A stretch of DNA of 57,636 nucleotides from Weissella bombi (GTDB lineage: Bacteria > Bacillota > Bacilli > Lactobacillales > Lactobacillaceae), in the NCBI RefSeq assembly GCF_900094835.1, contig NZ_FMAO01000012.1, positions 1 through 57,636 on the forward strand, in the 5' to 3' direction. The notes beneath the pieces are model-generated. The model was not told the DNA's origin. It saw only the letters and a program-made list of their open reading frames with translations, and searched no databases. The translations under genes were made by a program, and so were the position numbers. Positions 15,328-24,483 of this stretch are shown piece after piece; position 1 is the stretch's first letter, and every line of letters begins with the position of its first letter.

Positions 15328-16785
15328 TTAAATTAAAGTAACTGAGACCACACTCATTGTAGGCAATGTCATATGCAATTTACCTGATGCTAATGAAGCA
15401 CCTGTGAATTTTTGTAGTACAACGTTGTCTGGCTGATCAAATGTATTATGTGCATCCATCACGTCAGCTGTAATAATGGTTGCTTCTTTAATTTCACTTG
15501 GCAATTCGTCAAAAGCGATATCTAATTCTTTTTCATTAGCAACATCATAATTTGCTAGTGAAATTGTTAATTCATCATTCTTTTTTGATGCTGTATAGGT
15601 CACATTGTTTGGCAATTCATCTTCATCCACTAAATTAACAAGTTCTGCATCCATATGCTTTTGATACATGTCAAACAAATAATAAGTTGGCGTCTTAAGC
15701 ATCTTTTCACCATCTGTTAAGATCATGGCTTGCAACACATTAACCATTTGTGCAATATTGGCCATTTTGACACGGTCCGCATGCTTATGGAAAATGTTTA
15801 GCGTAATTGCGCCAGTTAGTACATCGCGAATTGTATTTTGTTGATACAAAAATCCCGGGTTAGTACCTTCTTCAACATCAAACCAAGTTCCCCATTCGTC
15901 AACAATTAGATTTACTCGCTTGTTAGGATCATACTTATCCATAATTTCAGAATGCTTTGTAATTAAGCGATCCATCAAAGCAGCACGTGTCATTGTGTCA
16001 TACCAAACTTTTTCAGTAAAGCCAGTTGCAGAACCCTTATCATTAATCCAATCACCAGTTGGCAACGTGTAGTAATGCAAGCTAAAGCCGTCAATGTATT
16101 GAGCTGCATTCTTCATGACAGTTTCAGTCCAATCATAATCATCTTCATTAGGACCACATGCAACACGATAAATTGGTTGATCTTTATCATATTGTGGCAA
16201 AAATGTTTGATATTGACGATAAACATCAGAGTAATATTCAGGGCGCATATTACCGCCGCCACCCCAATTTTCATTACCAATACCGAAGAACTTTAAGTGC
16301 CATGGTTCTTTACGACCATTTGCTTGGCGCAATTCAGACATAGGTGACTCACCTGGCATGGTCATATACTCAACCCACTCAGCCATTTCTTGCACAGTAC
16401 CACTACCAATATTGGCATTGATGTATGCTTCTGCGCCTAATTGATTCAATAATTCAAAATATTCATGCGTTCCAAATGAATTATCTTCAACTACGTCTCC
16501 CCAGTTGGTATTCACGATGCGCTTACGATTAGCTTTAGGTCCAATTCCTTGTTGCCAATGATAAGTATCTGCAAATAATCCACCAGGCCAACGCAATACT
16601 GGTACATGAATTTCCTTCAAAGCTTCAACAACATCTGTACGCATACCATTTACATTAGGAATTTTTGAATCTTCACCTACATATAGGCCTTCATAAATAC
16701 CACGTCCTAAATGTTCAGAAAATTGACCATAAATGTATTTACTAATCTTAGGTCCGGCTTGCGTATTATTTACCTTAATCGTCAT
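15328..16785 (-). CDS. abfA: GH51 alpha-L-arabinofuranosidase
   Basis: A 485-residue intracellular enzyme (no signal peptide) close to the usual GH51 length of about 500. Visible family motifs: [20 protein letters not shown] near 18, [16 protein letters not shown] near 63, [14 protein letters not shown] with the acid/base Glu172, and LIVDEWGTW with the nucleophile Glu297. It removes terminal alpha-L-arabinofuranosyl residues from arabino-oligosaccharides taken up by the co-transcribed symporter. A perfect cre site and a palindrome lie upstream. The divergent ArsR-like gene is the likely specific regulator. No AraR box is visible here. Confidence 0.96.
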   Translation of the reverse strand: MTIKVNNTQAGPKISKYIYGQFSEHLGRGIYEGLYVGEDSKIPNVNGMRTDVVEALKEIHVPVLRWPGGLFADTYHWQQGIGPKANRKRIVNTNWGDVVEDNSFGTHEYFELLNQLGAEAYINANIGSGTVQEMAEWVEYMTMPGESPMSELRQANGRKEPWHLKFFGIGNENWGGGGNMRPEYYSDVYRQYQTFLPQYDKDQPIYRVACGPNEDDYDWTETVMKNAAQYIDGFSLHYYTLPTGDWINDKGSATGFTEKVWYDTMTRAALMDRLITKHSEIMDKYDPNKRVNLIVDEWGTWFDVEEGTNPGFLYQQNTIRDVLTGAITLNIFHKHADRVKMANIAQMVNVLQAMILTDGEKMLKTPTYYLFDMYQKHMDAELVNLVDEDELPNNVTYTASKKNDELTISLANYDVANEKELDIAFDELPSEIKEATIITADVMDAHNTFDQPDNVVLQKFTGASLASGKLHMTLPTMSVVSVTLI

Positions 16786-16808
16786 CTTTTTTACCTTTCG
16801 TAATTCAC

Positions 16809-16829
16809 AAATTAGTTAACTACTAATTT
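16809..16829. promoter_or_regulatory. Palindrome in the abfA leader, candidate operator
   Basis: Perfect 8-base arms AAATTAGT and ACTAATTT separated by five bases, about 25 bases upstream of the abfA start. Its position suits a repressor site for the divergent ArsR-like regulator, an inference. Confidence 0.4.
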
Positions 16830-16852
16830 TTCTAACCAACTTACAAAATAAA

Positions 16853-16866
16853 TGATAACGCTTACA
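16853..16866 (-). promoter_or_regulatory. cre site upstream of abfA
   Basis: Minus-strand TGTAAGCGTTATCA matches the cre consensus TGWAARCGYTWNCW at all 14 positions, indicating catabolite repression by CcpA. Confidence 0.75.
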
Positions 16867-17117
16867 ACACAATAAGTAAATAACTTTTGTATTAATTTAT
16901 AAACTTTATTTTATGGTAATTAATATTTATATTAACAAGATTACTAATAAAACACATTAAAAGGTGGACAAATTAATAAATATAATACATACCTTCTATT
17001 TTCCATTAAGTATATTCATATTTAAAAAACAACGTAATTAGAGATATTAGTAACCCAATTATTATGTTTTTGTGGTATATTCATCATATAAATACTATGA
17101 ACGGGTTGGTTTGTCTT

Positions 17118-18011
17118 ATGGATATAGACGTCTCAGATAAATCATTACCTATTTTTGCTGCTTTAGACAGCTCAGTACGCATTAAAATTATTCAGTTACT
17201 TTCACAACAAAAAATGAATGTCTCTGAAATTTCCAAATCAATTGGTTTGAGTAGTCCAATTACAGTTTCACATTTAAACAAACTAGAAAAGGCCCACCTC
17301 ATTCGTACTGAAAAAAAAGGTAATCAGCGAATTGCAAGCTTGAATATTGATACAATTAATATTTCTTTTCCAAAACAACTTTATATTCCCTTCGAAAATT
17401 GGCAGGTTGAAATTCCCGTTGGTCAATACACAAACTTTGACGTTACCCCTACTTGTGGTTTAGGTGGTCAAAAAGGTTTTATTGGTCAAGTGGATCATCC
17501 TAGCTATTTTATGGATCCAAAAAGATATGAAGCAGATATTCTTTGGTTCGGCCAAGGATTCGTCGAGTATCAAATCCCTAATTATCTTCAAAACACCCAA
17601 CAATTAGAAATGATTGAATTAACGGTAGAACTAAGTTCAGAATTTCCATTTTCAAATAACACTTGGCTCTCTGACATAACTGTCAGCATTGATAACCATG
17701 AAATCGGTACTTGGACAAGCCCTGGTGATTTCTCGGATACTCGTGGTCGTTACACGCCTGACTGGGTTGCGGACGACATGAATCAATACGGTATGCTTAA
17801 AACATTTAGAATCGCCAAGCAAGGTTCATATATCGATGGCTTGGCTGCAAGTGATACCGATATAACTATGATTGATACTGAAAAAAATTCTTGGACTTTA
17901 CGTTTTGAAATTAAAGATTCCGCAACTAACATTGGTGGTTGCACCATTTTTGGTAATAAATTTGGTAATCATGATCAAGGCATTAAAAGTACAATATATT
18001 TCAGTAAATAA
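17118..18011 (+). CDS. ArsR-like winged-helix regulator with large C-terminal sensor-like domain
   Basis: About 297 residues. Residues 1-95 form an ArsR-type winged helix (LDSSVRIKIIQLLSQQKMNV, then PITVSHLNKLEKAHLIRTEK). The remaining 200 residues form a Trp- and Gly-rich domain predicted to be mainly beta (PTCGLGGQKGFIGQVDHPS, DILWFGQGFVEYQIPN, DFSDTRGRYTPDWV), without the metal-binding Cys of classical ArsR. I recognise this architecture in Firmicutes near glycosidase genes, where the C-terminal part may bind a carbohydrate. It is divergent from abfA, so it probably controls the arabinofuranosidase/symporter pair. The start is uncertain: the frame opens at 17064, with ATGs at 17097 and 17118; the HTH domain begins right after the latter. 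Confidence 0.78.
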   Translation: MDIDVSDKSLPIFAALDSSVRIKIIQLLSQQKMNVSEISKSIGLSSPITVSHLNKLEKAHLIRTEKKGNQRIASLNIDTINISFPKQLYIPFENWQVEIPVGQYTNFDVTPTCGLGGQKGFIGQVDHPSYFMDPKRYEADILWFGQGFVEYQIPNYLQNTQQLEMIELTVELSSEFPFSNNTWLSDITVSIDNHEIGTWTSPGDFSDTRGRYTPDWVADDMNQYGMLKTFRIAKQGSYIDGLAASDTDITMIDTEKNSWTLRFEIKDSATNIGGCTIFGNKFGNHDQGIKSTIYFSK

Positions 18012-18020
18012 AAAATCATG

Positions 18021-18155
18021 ATCAAGACAAAAGTCGTTTTGAAGCTAGTGTGTAATGCGTTTATGCTACAAAACTTGCAATCTCTTATAATTAATACGTT
18101 TTTAATAAAAACAGGTCGTTGGGACAAAAGAAGATGTCCCAACGACCTGTTTTTG
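18021..18155 (+). repeat. Dispersed structured intergenic repeat, copy B
   Basis: Related to copy A (13889-14044): it shares GACAAAAGTCGTTTTGAAGC, GTGTGTAA, then GCGTTTATGCTACAAAACTT and TAATTAATACGTTTTT, but lacks about 40 internal bases. It also ends in a terminator-like hairpin. It lies between two convergent genes. Confidence 0.65.
18107..18155. terminator. Bidirectional terminator between the ArsR-like gene and pepO
   Basis: AAAAACAGGTCGTTGGGACA pairs with TGTCCCAACGACCTGTTTTT, a 20-base perfect stem with A and T runs at both ends, serving both convergent genes. Confidence 0.9.
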
Positions 18156-18168
18156 TATAGTTAATTTT

Positions 18169-20064
18169 TTACCAGATCATCGTACGATCAGCTGGCTCAC
18201 GGTACATACCGTCTCCTTCTTTAACATCAAAAGTATCATAGAATTCATCAAAGTTAGAAACAATCACATTAGTACGTGCTTTATTTGGTGCATGCACATC
18301 AACTGCAGCAAAGAACTTCATCAATTCTGGGCGAGCCTTCATACGCCAAATAGTTGCCCAGTTTTCAAAGAATTCTTTTGCAGAGAATGATTCTTCACGT
18401 TGTGCAGCAGCCAAGGCGGCTGCTAAGCCACCCAAATCAGCAACATTTTCAGAAACCGTCAATTTACCATTAACCTTGGCACCATATGAGTCCAAGCCGT
18501 CAAATTGATCAATAACTTTTTGCGTACGCTCTTTAAAGGCCGCAAAATCTTCATCAGTCCACCAATTGTTCAAACTACCATGCTCATCAAATGATGCCCC
18601 GTTCGTATCAAAGGCGTGAGAAATTTCATGCGCAATAACCGCACCAATTCCACCATAGTTAGCCGAATCAGATTGTTCAAGACCGTAGAATGGTGCCTGC
18701 AAGATAGCAGCTGGGAAGACAATTTGATTTTGTTGTGGATCGTAGTAAGCATTCACCATATGAGCTGGCATATGCCATTCATCACGATCAACAGCTTGAT
18801 GCCATTTAGCCCAAGCACGTGCAACACCTTGGCGACCAAACTTTAGGGCTGCTTCTAACAGCGTTGCCCCATCATCAACTACCTTATCTTCATAGTAATC
18901 AGGTAACTTTTCAGGGTAGCCAATGTGTGGCTTAATCGCATTTAACTTCACAACAGCTTGGTCACGAGTCTCTGGTTGTAACCAAGTCGTGTTTTGCAAA
19001 CGATTCTTGTAGACATCAATCATCGTTGCCACTTTTGCTTCAACATCGGCTTTTGCTTCTGGTGAAAACTCTTTGTGTGCGTACCACAATCCCAATGCTT
19101 GGTTAAATGGACCCTCTGCTAAGTAATAAGCCGCTTTTTGACGATCCTGTGCCTCTGGGGTACCTGACAAAGCACGTCCATAAGCACCACCTAATACACG
19201 CACTTCATCAGACAAGTAACCCGTGTAGGCGTTAGCGATGCCAATAATCAAAGTTGCCTTTAATAGTGGCCAAGCTTCTTCAGAGAAGAATTGATCAGCA
19301 GCGTGCCAGAAACGTTCTTCAGGCACAACCACCATATCAGGTTCTTCACCAATCATAGCTGTTACCACATCATTTAATGGTAACTCAGGCGCTAAAGCTG
19401 TAAAATCAGACCACTTATATGGCTTATATAATTTAGCGTACTCTGATGATTCTTCTTGGCTCAATACCACCTTAGCAACACGTGCATCAAACTCAATCGC
19501 TTTATCTAATAGATTTTGAATTTCATCAGCAGCAAAACCAAACTTTGCTAGTAAAGCCTCTTGTGATGAACGCCAAGTCTTTAATAAATCAGCACCTTGT
19601 GGGTGACCTGGTTCATAGTATGTTGTATCAGGCAAAATAGTTCCCAATGCATCAGCCCAAAGAACATAAGTTTGTGCATCCTTAAAATCAGGCGCAATTC
19701 CTAGTGGCAAAGCGTTAGGTAAACCGGCTTTCTCTAATGAAGTAATATCATTGGCGAAGTCTGCAAATGAATCATAATTTTGATAACGCGCAATCAATGG
19801 TTGAACGGGTTCTGTTCCTAATGCATTACGTGTTTCCCAATCAGCCGCTAGACGGTGATACTTAACAAAATTAGTTAATACCTTATCATCAGGCACATCT
19901 TCACCAGCCAACCACTTATCAGTCGTTGCTAACATCAATTTTTCAATTTCATCAGCTAAGTCAATAAATCCGCCAGTACGTGATTTATCATTTGGAATTA
20001 CTGCTTGAGCAATCCAATCCTCGTTGATGGCTTCATAAAAATCATCTTGTCGACGTGTCCCCAT
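18169..20064 (-). CDS. pepO: M13-family metallo-endopeptidase PepO
   Basis: A 631-residue neprilysin-type oligoendopeptidase of normal LAB PepO length, without signal peptide, so probably cytosolic. The zinc site is VIAHEISHAFDTNG (His479, Glu480, His483). The downstream ENVADLGG holds the third zinc ligand Glu. NAYYDPQQNQIVFPAAILQAPF is the conserved substrate-binding strand, and the C-terminus TMIW is typical (canonical M13 proteins end CxVW). It trims imported peptides in LAB proteolysis. It is monocistronic, with a shared terminator downstream. Confidence 0.95.
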   Translation of the reverse strand: MGTRRQDDFYEAINEDWIAQAVIPNDKSRTGGFIDLADEIEKLMLATTDKWLAGEDVPDDKVLTNFVKYHRLAADWETRNALGTEPVQPLIARYQNYDSFADFANDITSLEKAGLPNALPLGIAPDFKDAQTYVLWADALGTILPDTTYYEPGHPQGADLLKTWRSSQEALLAKFGFAADEIQNLLDKAIEFDARVAKVVLSQEESSEYAKLYKPYKWSDFTALAPELPLNDVVTAMIGEEPDMVVVPEERFWHAADQFFSEEAWPLLKATLIIGIANAYTGYLSDEVRVLGGAYGRALSGTPEAQDRQKAAYYLAEGPFNQALGLWYAHKEFSPEAKADVEAKVATMIDVYKNRLQNTTWLQPETRDQAVVKLNAIKPHIGYPEKLPDYYEDKVVDDGATLLEAALKFGRQGVARAWAKWHQAVDRDEWHMPAHMVNAYYDPQQNQIVFPAAILQAPFYGLEQSDSANYGGIGAVIAHEISHAFDTNGASFDEHGSLNNWWTDEDFAAFKERTQKVIDQFDGLDSYGAKVNGKLTVSENVADLGGLAAALAAAQREESFSAKEFFENWATIWRMKARPELMKFFAAVDVHAPNKARTNVIVSNFDEFYDTFDVKEGDGMYREPADRTMIW

Positions 20065-20160
20065 TATTTCACCTCAAATTTCTATTTTTCTTATAAAATA
20101 CGATAACACAATTTATCATTTACGAACATATTTCACTACCATTTAAATTTATTTATAAAC

Positions 20161-20193
20161 AAAAAAAGCTGGAACATTTTTTGTTCCAACCTC
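20161..20193 (-). terminator. Terminator of the DUF4811 gene
   Basis: Stem AGGTTGGAACA/TGTTCCAGCTT with a T run on the minus strand, 18 bases after the stop. It belongs to the same stem family as the sites at 14012 and 54493. Confidence 0.8.
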
Positions 20194-20210
20194 GTTCGAA
20201 TACTATTAGA

Positions 20211-20936
20211 TTAATTATTCTTTTGCCACTGGGCAATTTGCTTAATCATGTTTGCCTTAAGTTCTTCTTTTGAATTAGCTGTCACTTTTTGTACAACTTT
20301 ATTCTTTAACTCATCCTGGCCGGTTTTATCATCAACAAAATCTTTATCAGCTTTCACTTTCGCTGTCACTTCTTTGTTGATTTCATCACGCACCTTATCG
20401 GCTAATTTATCTTCATTATCTTGAACCATTTTTTGTAAGTCATCAACCTTATTAGCTGGTACCACGTACCATCCTTCAGGTAATGTCAATTTGTAAGTCG
20501 TTGCACCCTTTTCTAAGGTATCTTGACCTAGCAACAAGAAACGACGCCAAGTTGAATTAGCTTGATAGGTCATTACTGTTGTTTTCAAAGATGGCTTTGC
20601 CCCAGCAACAACCTCAGCCTTAGCTTGTTGTGTTAACGTTTGGTACGTTTTATCATTCGTCTTATATGTATAACGCAAACGACCTTCATTTCCTTGCTGA
20701 GTTGTAATTAATTTAAATCCATTAACTGTTACTGCTGGTTGGATCTTTTGTGTTTTTGTTAAGGGAACTTTTGACATTAAGAAATGTTGTGCTTGTGCAC
20801 GATTTACACCAAAACTCATAAAGACAGTCAACAACAAACCAACAACAATAGGGACCCATCGCACTTGATGATGCACGACCCCTTGGATTGCTGCATAAGC
20901 TAGCAAGACAATCCCTAATACCAACAAGACAATCAT
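20211..20936 (-). CDS. DUF4811 domain membrane protein
   Basis: A 241-residue protein with two N-terminal membrane helices (about residues 1-20 and 27-44), a central beta-rich part, and a Lys/Asp/Glu-rich helical C-terminus (about 165-241) predicted to form a coiled coil. It resembles DUF4811 proteins found in lactic acid bacteria. Function is unknown. It is monocistronic, flanked by terminators, downstream of phosphoketolase and upstream of pepO. Confidence 0.75.
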   Translation of the reverse strand: MIVLLVLGIVLLAYAAIQGVVHHQVRWVPIVVGLLLTVFMSFGVNRAQAQHFLMSKVPLTKTQKIQPAVTVNGFKLITTQQGNEGRLRYTYKTNDKTYQTLTQQAKAEVVAGAKPSLKTTVMTYQANSTWRRFLLLGQDTLEKGATTYKLTLPEGWYVVPANKVDDLQKMVQDNEDKLADKVRDEINKEVTAKVKADKDFVDDKTGQDELKNKVVQKVTANSKEELKANMIKQIAQWQKNN

Positions 20937-20981
20937 GATTTTTCTCCTTCAAAAAACGTATTCACCCTTTTAGATTATAAC

Positions 20982-21026
20982 AAAAAAAGCTCACAATCAC
21001 CAAAAAATAGTGATTATGAGCTTTTA
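20982..21026 (-). terminator. Terminator of phosphoketolase gene
   Basis: AAAGCTCATAATCAC pairs with GTGATTGTGAGCTTT (with one G-T pair) and is followed by a T run on the minus strand, about 30 bases after the xfp stop. Confidence 0.85.
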
Positions 21027-21056
21027 TTTTTAAATCAAAATAATCATTTTAGCAGA

Positions 21057-23516
21057 TTACTTGTTTAAAGCAGTCCACTTCCAGTCAGTAAACTCTTCGA
21101 TATCATGTCCCTCGTTACGAGTAACTTCGAAGTGCTTTGCCAAGATAGCATCCATCTTGTTGTCAAAGGCTTCTGCTTCATCAGCAGCAATAACACCCTT
21201 GTCAGCCAAGATTTGTGCAGCTTCCTTAGCTTGGTGGAAACGATCCAATTCTGAGTATACACGCATATCGTAAGTAGTAGTGATATCACCATCTTCACGG
21301 TAACCGTGTACATGAGCACCTAAGTGTTGACGCTCGTAGAAGATTGATTCAATCAAGTCTTCGAAGCCGTGGAATGCGAACATAACTGGTGTTCCTGATT
21401 CACCGAACAATGCACTGAACTTTTCGTCAGACAATGCACGTTCGTGGTTCATCTTACCATTCTTGTTTAGCAAACGGTGCAATTCAACAACGTTTACATA
21501 ACGCATCTTAACAGCTGGGAATGCTTCGTTGATCAAGTGCAATGCAGCAAGTACTTCGATAGTTGGCTCAACACCAGCTGATGCGAAGACGATATCTGCA
21601 TCTTCACCTTCAGCAACAGTTGAAGCCCAGTCGATAGCCTTGATACCTTCATTAGCCAATTCTTCAGCTTCATCAACTGAGAACCATTGTTGACGTGGTT
21701 GCTTTGAAGCAACAATGTGGTTAACCTTGTGACGTTCAGTAAATGCACGACCAAAGACAGCTAACAAAGTGTTAGCGTCAGCTGGCAAGTATTGACGGAT
21801 AAAGTCAGCCTTCTTCTCAGCCAAGTGAGTCAACATTCCAGGATCTTGGTGAGTGTAACCGTTGTGATCTTGTTGGAATGCAGTTGAAGTTGAAATCAAG
21901 TTCAATGATGGGTAATCATTACGCCATGGTTGTTCTGAAGCATGACGCAACCACTTGAAGTGTTGAGTAATCATTGAATCCACTACACGCAAGAATGATT
22001 CGTATGATGCAAATACACCAACACGACCAGTCAATGTGTAAGCTTCTAGCCAACCTTCAGCTTGGTGCTCTGACAATTGTGAGTCCAAGATACGACCTTC
22101 ATGTGCTTGGTGTTGGTCGTTAGGTTCCTTAACTTCTTCCATCCATTGACGGTTAGTTACATCGAACATACCCCACAAACGGTTTGACATCGTTTCGTCA
22201 GGTCCGAAGATACGGAATGAAGTTGGGTTCAACTTTGAAACTTCAGCAAAGTAGTTTGACAAGACATTCATGTCCATGTTCTTGCTGCCATCTGCCAATT
22301 CAGTTCCACGAGTTTCAGCAGTAATCTCGTTAGCGAAGTCCTTCCAATTTGGCAAAGTCAAATCAGTAGGTGCGTCACCACGACGACGTCCACCATTAGC
22401 AGCAGGGTTAGCTGCCATACGCTTGTCACCCTTTGGTGCCATTGCAGCAATTTCTTCCTTCAATGAACCATCAACGTTAAATAATTCTGTTGGCTTGTAT
22501 GAGTTCAACCACTCTTCGAATTCTGGCAAAGTATCCATCTTACCTTGTGCCAAAGGAAGTGGCACTTGGTGAGCACGGAATGAGTTTTCAATTGGTTCAC
22601 CAGCAGCGTTGTGAGTAGGTCCACCCCAACCCTTTGGCAAGCGAGCAATGATAACTGGCCATGCAGCAACTTCACCATCAATGTAGCGACCGTCTTCACG
22701 GGCAGCCTTTTGAATAGCTTGGATGTCTTCAATAGCCTTGTCGAATACCTTAGCAGCCAATTCATGGTATGCCATGTAATCGTGGATATCATCGTTTTCG
22801 ATGAAACGTGGTGAGTATCCCAAACCTTCGAAGAACTTAGTAATCTCTTCATCACTCATACGTGAGAAGATAGTAGGATTTGAAATCTTAAATCCGTTCA
22901 AGTCCAAGATTGGCAAAACAGCACCATCGTTCTTAGGGTTGATGAACTTGATTGAGTGCCATGCAGTCATTGCAGGACCAGTTTCAACTTCACCATCACC
23001 AACAACAGCGAAAGCGATTTGATCAGGGTTATCCAAAATAGCACCAGTTGCGTGAGATAGTGAGTATCCTAACTCTCCACCTTCATGCAATGAACCTGGT
23101 GTTTGTGCAGTCATGTGTGATCCAATTCCACCAGGGAATGAGAAACGCTTGAACAAACGTGCCATACCGTCAACATCTTGAGTAATCTCAGGGTAGCTTT
23201 CAGTATAAGTACCATCCAAGTATGAGTTCGTAACCATAACTTGACCACCGTGACCAGGTCCACCGATGTAGAACATGTTCAAGTCGTACTTGTTGATCAA
23301 ACGGTTAGCATGTGCGTAAAGGAAAGTTTGTCCTGAGATAGTTCCCCAGTGACCAATTGGCTTTACCTTAACATCATCCGCTTGAATTGGTGTGTTAGTT
23401 ACTGAAAATAATGGGTTGCTCTTCAAAAAGATCATACCTGCTGAAAGGTAGTTGGTAGCACGCCACCAAGCGTCTACCTTTTCTAGATATGCCTTTGAAT
23501 CAAAATCTACTGCCAT
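21057..23516 (-). CDS. xfp: Xylulose-5-phosphate/fructose-6-phosphate phosphoketolase
   Basis: An 819-residue thiamine-diphosphate enzyme of normal length. Motifs: [20 protein letters not shown] near 50, [10 protein letters not shown] near 82, [16 protein letters not shown] near 172, [14 protein letters not shown] and [16 protein letters not shown]. It splits D-xylulose 5-phosphate with phosphate into acetyl phosphate and glyceraldehyde 3-phosphate, the defining step of the heterofermentative pathway and the entry point for arabinose processed by AraBDA encoded about 7 kb away. It is monocistronic with a strong -10 and a 5' hairpin upstream. Its GC-richer preferred codons (AAG, AAC, GGT) suggest high expression. 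Confidence 0.97.
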   Translation of the reverse strand: MAVDFDSKAYLEKVDAWWRATNYLSAGMIFLKSNPLFSVTNTPIQADDVKVKPIGHWGTISGQTFLYAHANRLINKYDLNMFYIGGPGHGGQVMVTNSYLDGTYTESYPEITQDVDGMARLFKRFSFPGGIGSHMTAQTPGSLHEGGELGYSLSHATGAILDNPDQIAFAVVGDGEVETGPAMTAWHSIKFINPKNDGAVLPILDLNGFKISNPTIFSRMSDEEITKFFEGLGYSPRFIENDDIHDYMAYHELAAKVFDKAIEDIQAIQKAAREDGRYIDGEVAAWPVIIARLPKGWGGPTHNAAGEPIENSFRAHQVPLPLAQGKMDTLPEFEEWLNSYKPTELFNVDGSLKEEIAAMAPKGDKRMAANPAANGGRRRGDAPTDLTLPNWKDFANEITAETRGTELADGSKNMDMNVLSNYFAEVSKLNPTSFRIFGPDETMSNRLWGMFDVTNRQWMEEVKEPNDQHQAHEGRILDSQLSEHQAEGWLEAYTLTGRVGVFASYESFLRVVDSMITQHFKWLRHASEQPWRNDYPSLNLISTSTAFQQDHNGYTHQDPGMLTHLAEKKADFIRQYLPADANTLLAVFGRAFTERHKVNHIVASKQPRQQWFSVDEAEELANEGIKAIDWASTVAEGEDADIVFASAGVEPTIEVLAALHLINEAFPAVKMRYVNVVELHRLLNKNGKMNHERALSDEKFSALFGESGTPVMFAFHGFEDLIESIFYERQHLGAHVHGYREDGDITTTYDMRVYSELDRFHQAKEAAQILADKGVIAADEAEAFDNKMDAILAKHFEVTRNEGHDIEEFTDWKWTALNK

Positions 23517-23553
23517 TTTGATTAAATCTCCTTTTATTTTTGAGAAAGGTTAT

Positions 23554-23590
23554 ATCGTAGAAGTTATCTCCTACGATTACAACTATTATA
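23554..23590 (-). promoter_or_regulatory. xfp promoter (-10) and 5'-terminal mRNA hairpin
   Basis: On the minus strand TATAAT (complement of 23585-23590) is followed seven bases later by the inverted repeat ATCGTAG...CTACGAT (23554-23577). The transcript should thus begin almost exactly with this stem-loop. No good -35 is seen. Confidence 0.55.
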
Positions 23591-23619
23591 ATAACAGATT
23601 TCAAAACTAGGTACAATAA

Positions 23620-23657
23620 AAAACTCTCAATTGGACCGTCCCAATTGAGAGACAAAA
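23620..23657 (-). terminator. Terminator between the GntR gene and xfp
   Basis: CTCTCAATTGG pairs with CCAATTGAGAG, with T runs on both strands, 11 bases after the GntR stop. Confidence 0.85.
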
Positions 23658-23663
23658 AATATG

Positions 23664-24395
23664 CTATTCACCATCTAAACTTACGAAGCTATTGTAACGC
23701 ATATATTTGTAATGAACTCGCATTTGTCCAACTTCAAATGGCGTACCATCATCCAAAAAGTAAACACCTGACATAATCCCTACCGGCTCATTCGCCTGTA
23801 ATGCTAAATATTTTTGATCTTCATCTTGTGACGGTTCTGTTGTAATCGTCATAAATGATTTCGTGACTGCTTTATTAATCGTTTGCTCTGCATACTGAAA
23901 CATAGAATGCGTCATGTCTTGAGCCGTTAACGATGGTAATAATTTAGCTGGAATAACCGCATTTTCAATCATAAAAGCCTGATTTTGTAGAGTACGTAGA
24001 CGTTTAATGCGATACACTTCATCTGTTTCACTTAAAAAGAGTGCTTCACGATCTTCTTCATTCGCAACATCTTTTTCAAATACTAGTAGTTTAATAGCAG
24101 GTGTTTCACCATTAAAGCGAAACGCATCAGAGACACCTAAATTGTGTCCAACTGCATGAAACATCCCCTGATTTTTTAAATATAATGGATTAACAAACGT
24201 CCCCGAACCACGTTTTTTAAAAATAATTCCCTGTTGCACCAACACATTCAAAGCACGTTTGATTGAGCTACGTGAAACACCATACGACTCAGCCAAAGAC
24301 CGTTCGTCGGGTAATTTTAGATTAGGAAATTCCTGATTATTAATACGCTGATTCAAGTCATTGAGTACCTTTATGTATAGGACTTCCTTGACCAT
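23664..24395 (-). CDS. GntR-family (HutC subfamily, UTRA domain) transcriptional regulator
   Basis: A 243-residue protein: an N-terminal GntR winged helix (residues 1-70, LPDERSLAESYGVSRSSIKRALNVLVQQGIIFKKRGSGTFV) and a C-terminal UTRA ligand domain (about 85-240, with EDEVYRIKRLR-like and PVGIMSGVYFLDDGTPFEVG segments). Members of this subfamily sense sugar phosphates, amino sugars or amino acids. It is directly upstream of xfp but separated by a terminator. Its target cannot be read from the sequence. Confidence 0.9.
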   Translation of the reverse strand: MVKEVLYIKVLNDLNQRINNQEFPNLKLPDERSLAESYGVSRSSIKRALNVLVQQGIIFKKRGSGTFVNPLYLKNQGMFHAVGHNLGVSDAFRFNGETPAIKLLVFEKDVANEEDREALFLSETDEVYRIKRLRTLQNQAFMIENAVIPAKLLPSLTAQDMTHSMFQYAEQTINKAVTKSFMTITTEPSQDEDQKYLALQANEPVGIMSGVYFLDDGTPFEVGQMRVHYKYMRYNSFVSLDGE

Positions 24396-24435
24396 TTCAA
24401 ACCTCCTGTTTACTACAAGGTCTAATCATAACATA

Positions 24436-24470
24436 AAAGTGGTCCAACCAAAAATTGATTGACCACTTTG
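24436..24470 (-). terminator. Terminator of the HD-domain gene
   Basis: AAAGTGGTC pairs with GACCACTTT around a 16-base loop, 14 bases after the stop. It also lies in the leader region of the GntR gene. Confidence 0.65.
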
Positions 24471-24483
24471 TTATGATACTTTA

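Larger units (their letters stand above)
16786..17117. promoter_or_regulatory. Divergent control region between abfA and the ArsR-like regulator
   Basis: AT-rich, without a gene. It holds the palindrome at 16809-16829, the cre site at 16853-16866, and two inverted copies of a TTACTAATA-like motif (near 16942-16952 and 17045-17053). No sequence resembling an AraR box was found. Promoters for both directions must be here; none is unambiguous. Confidence 0.55.
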
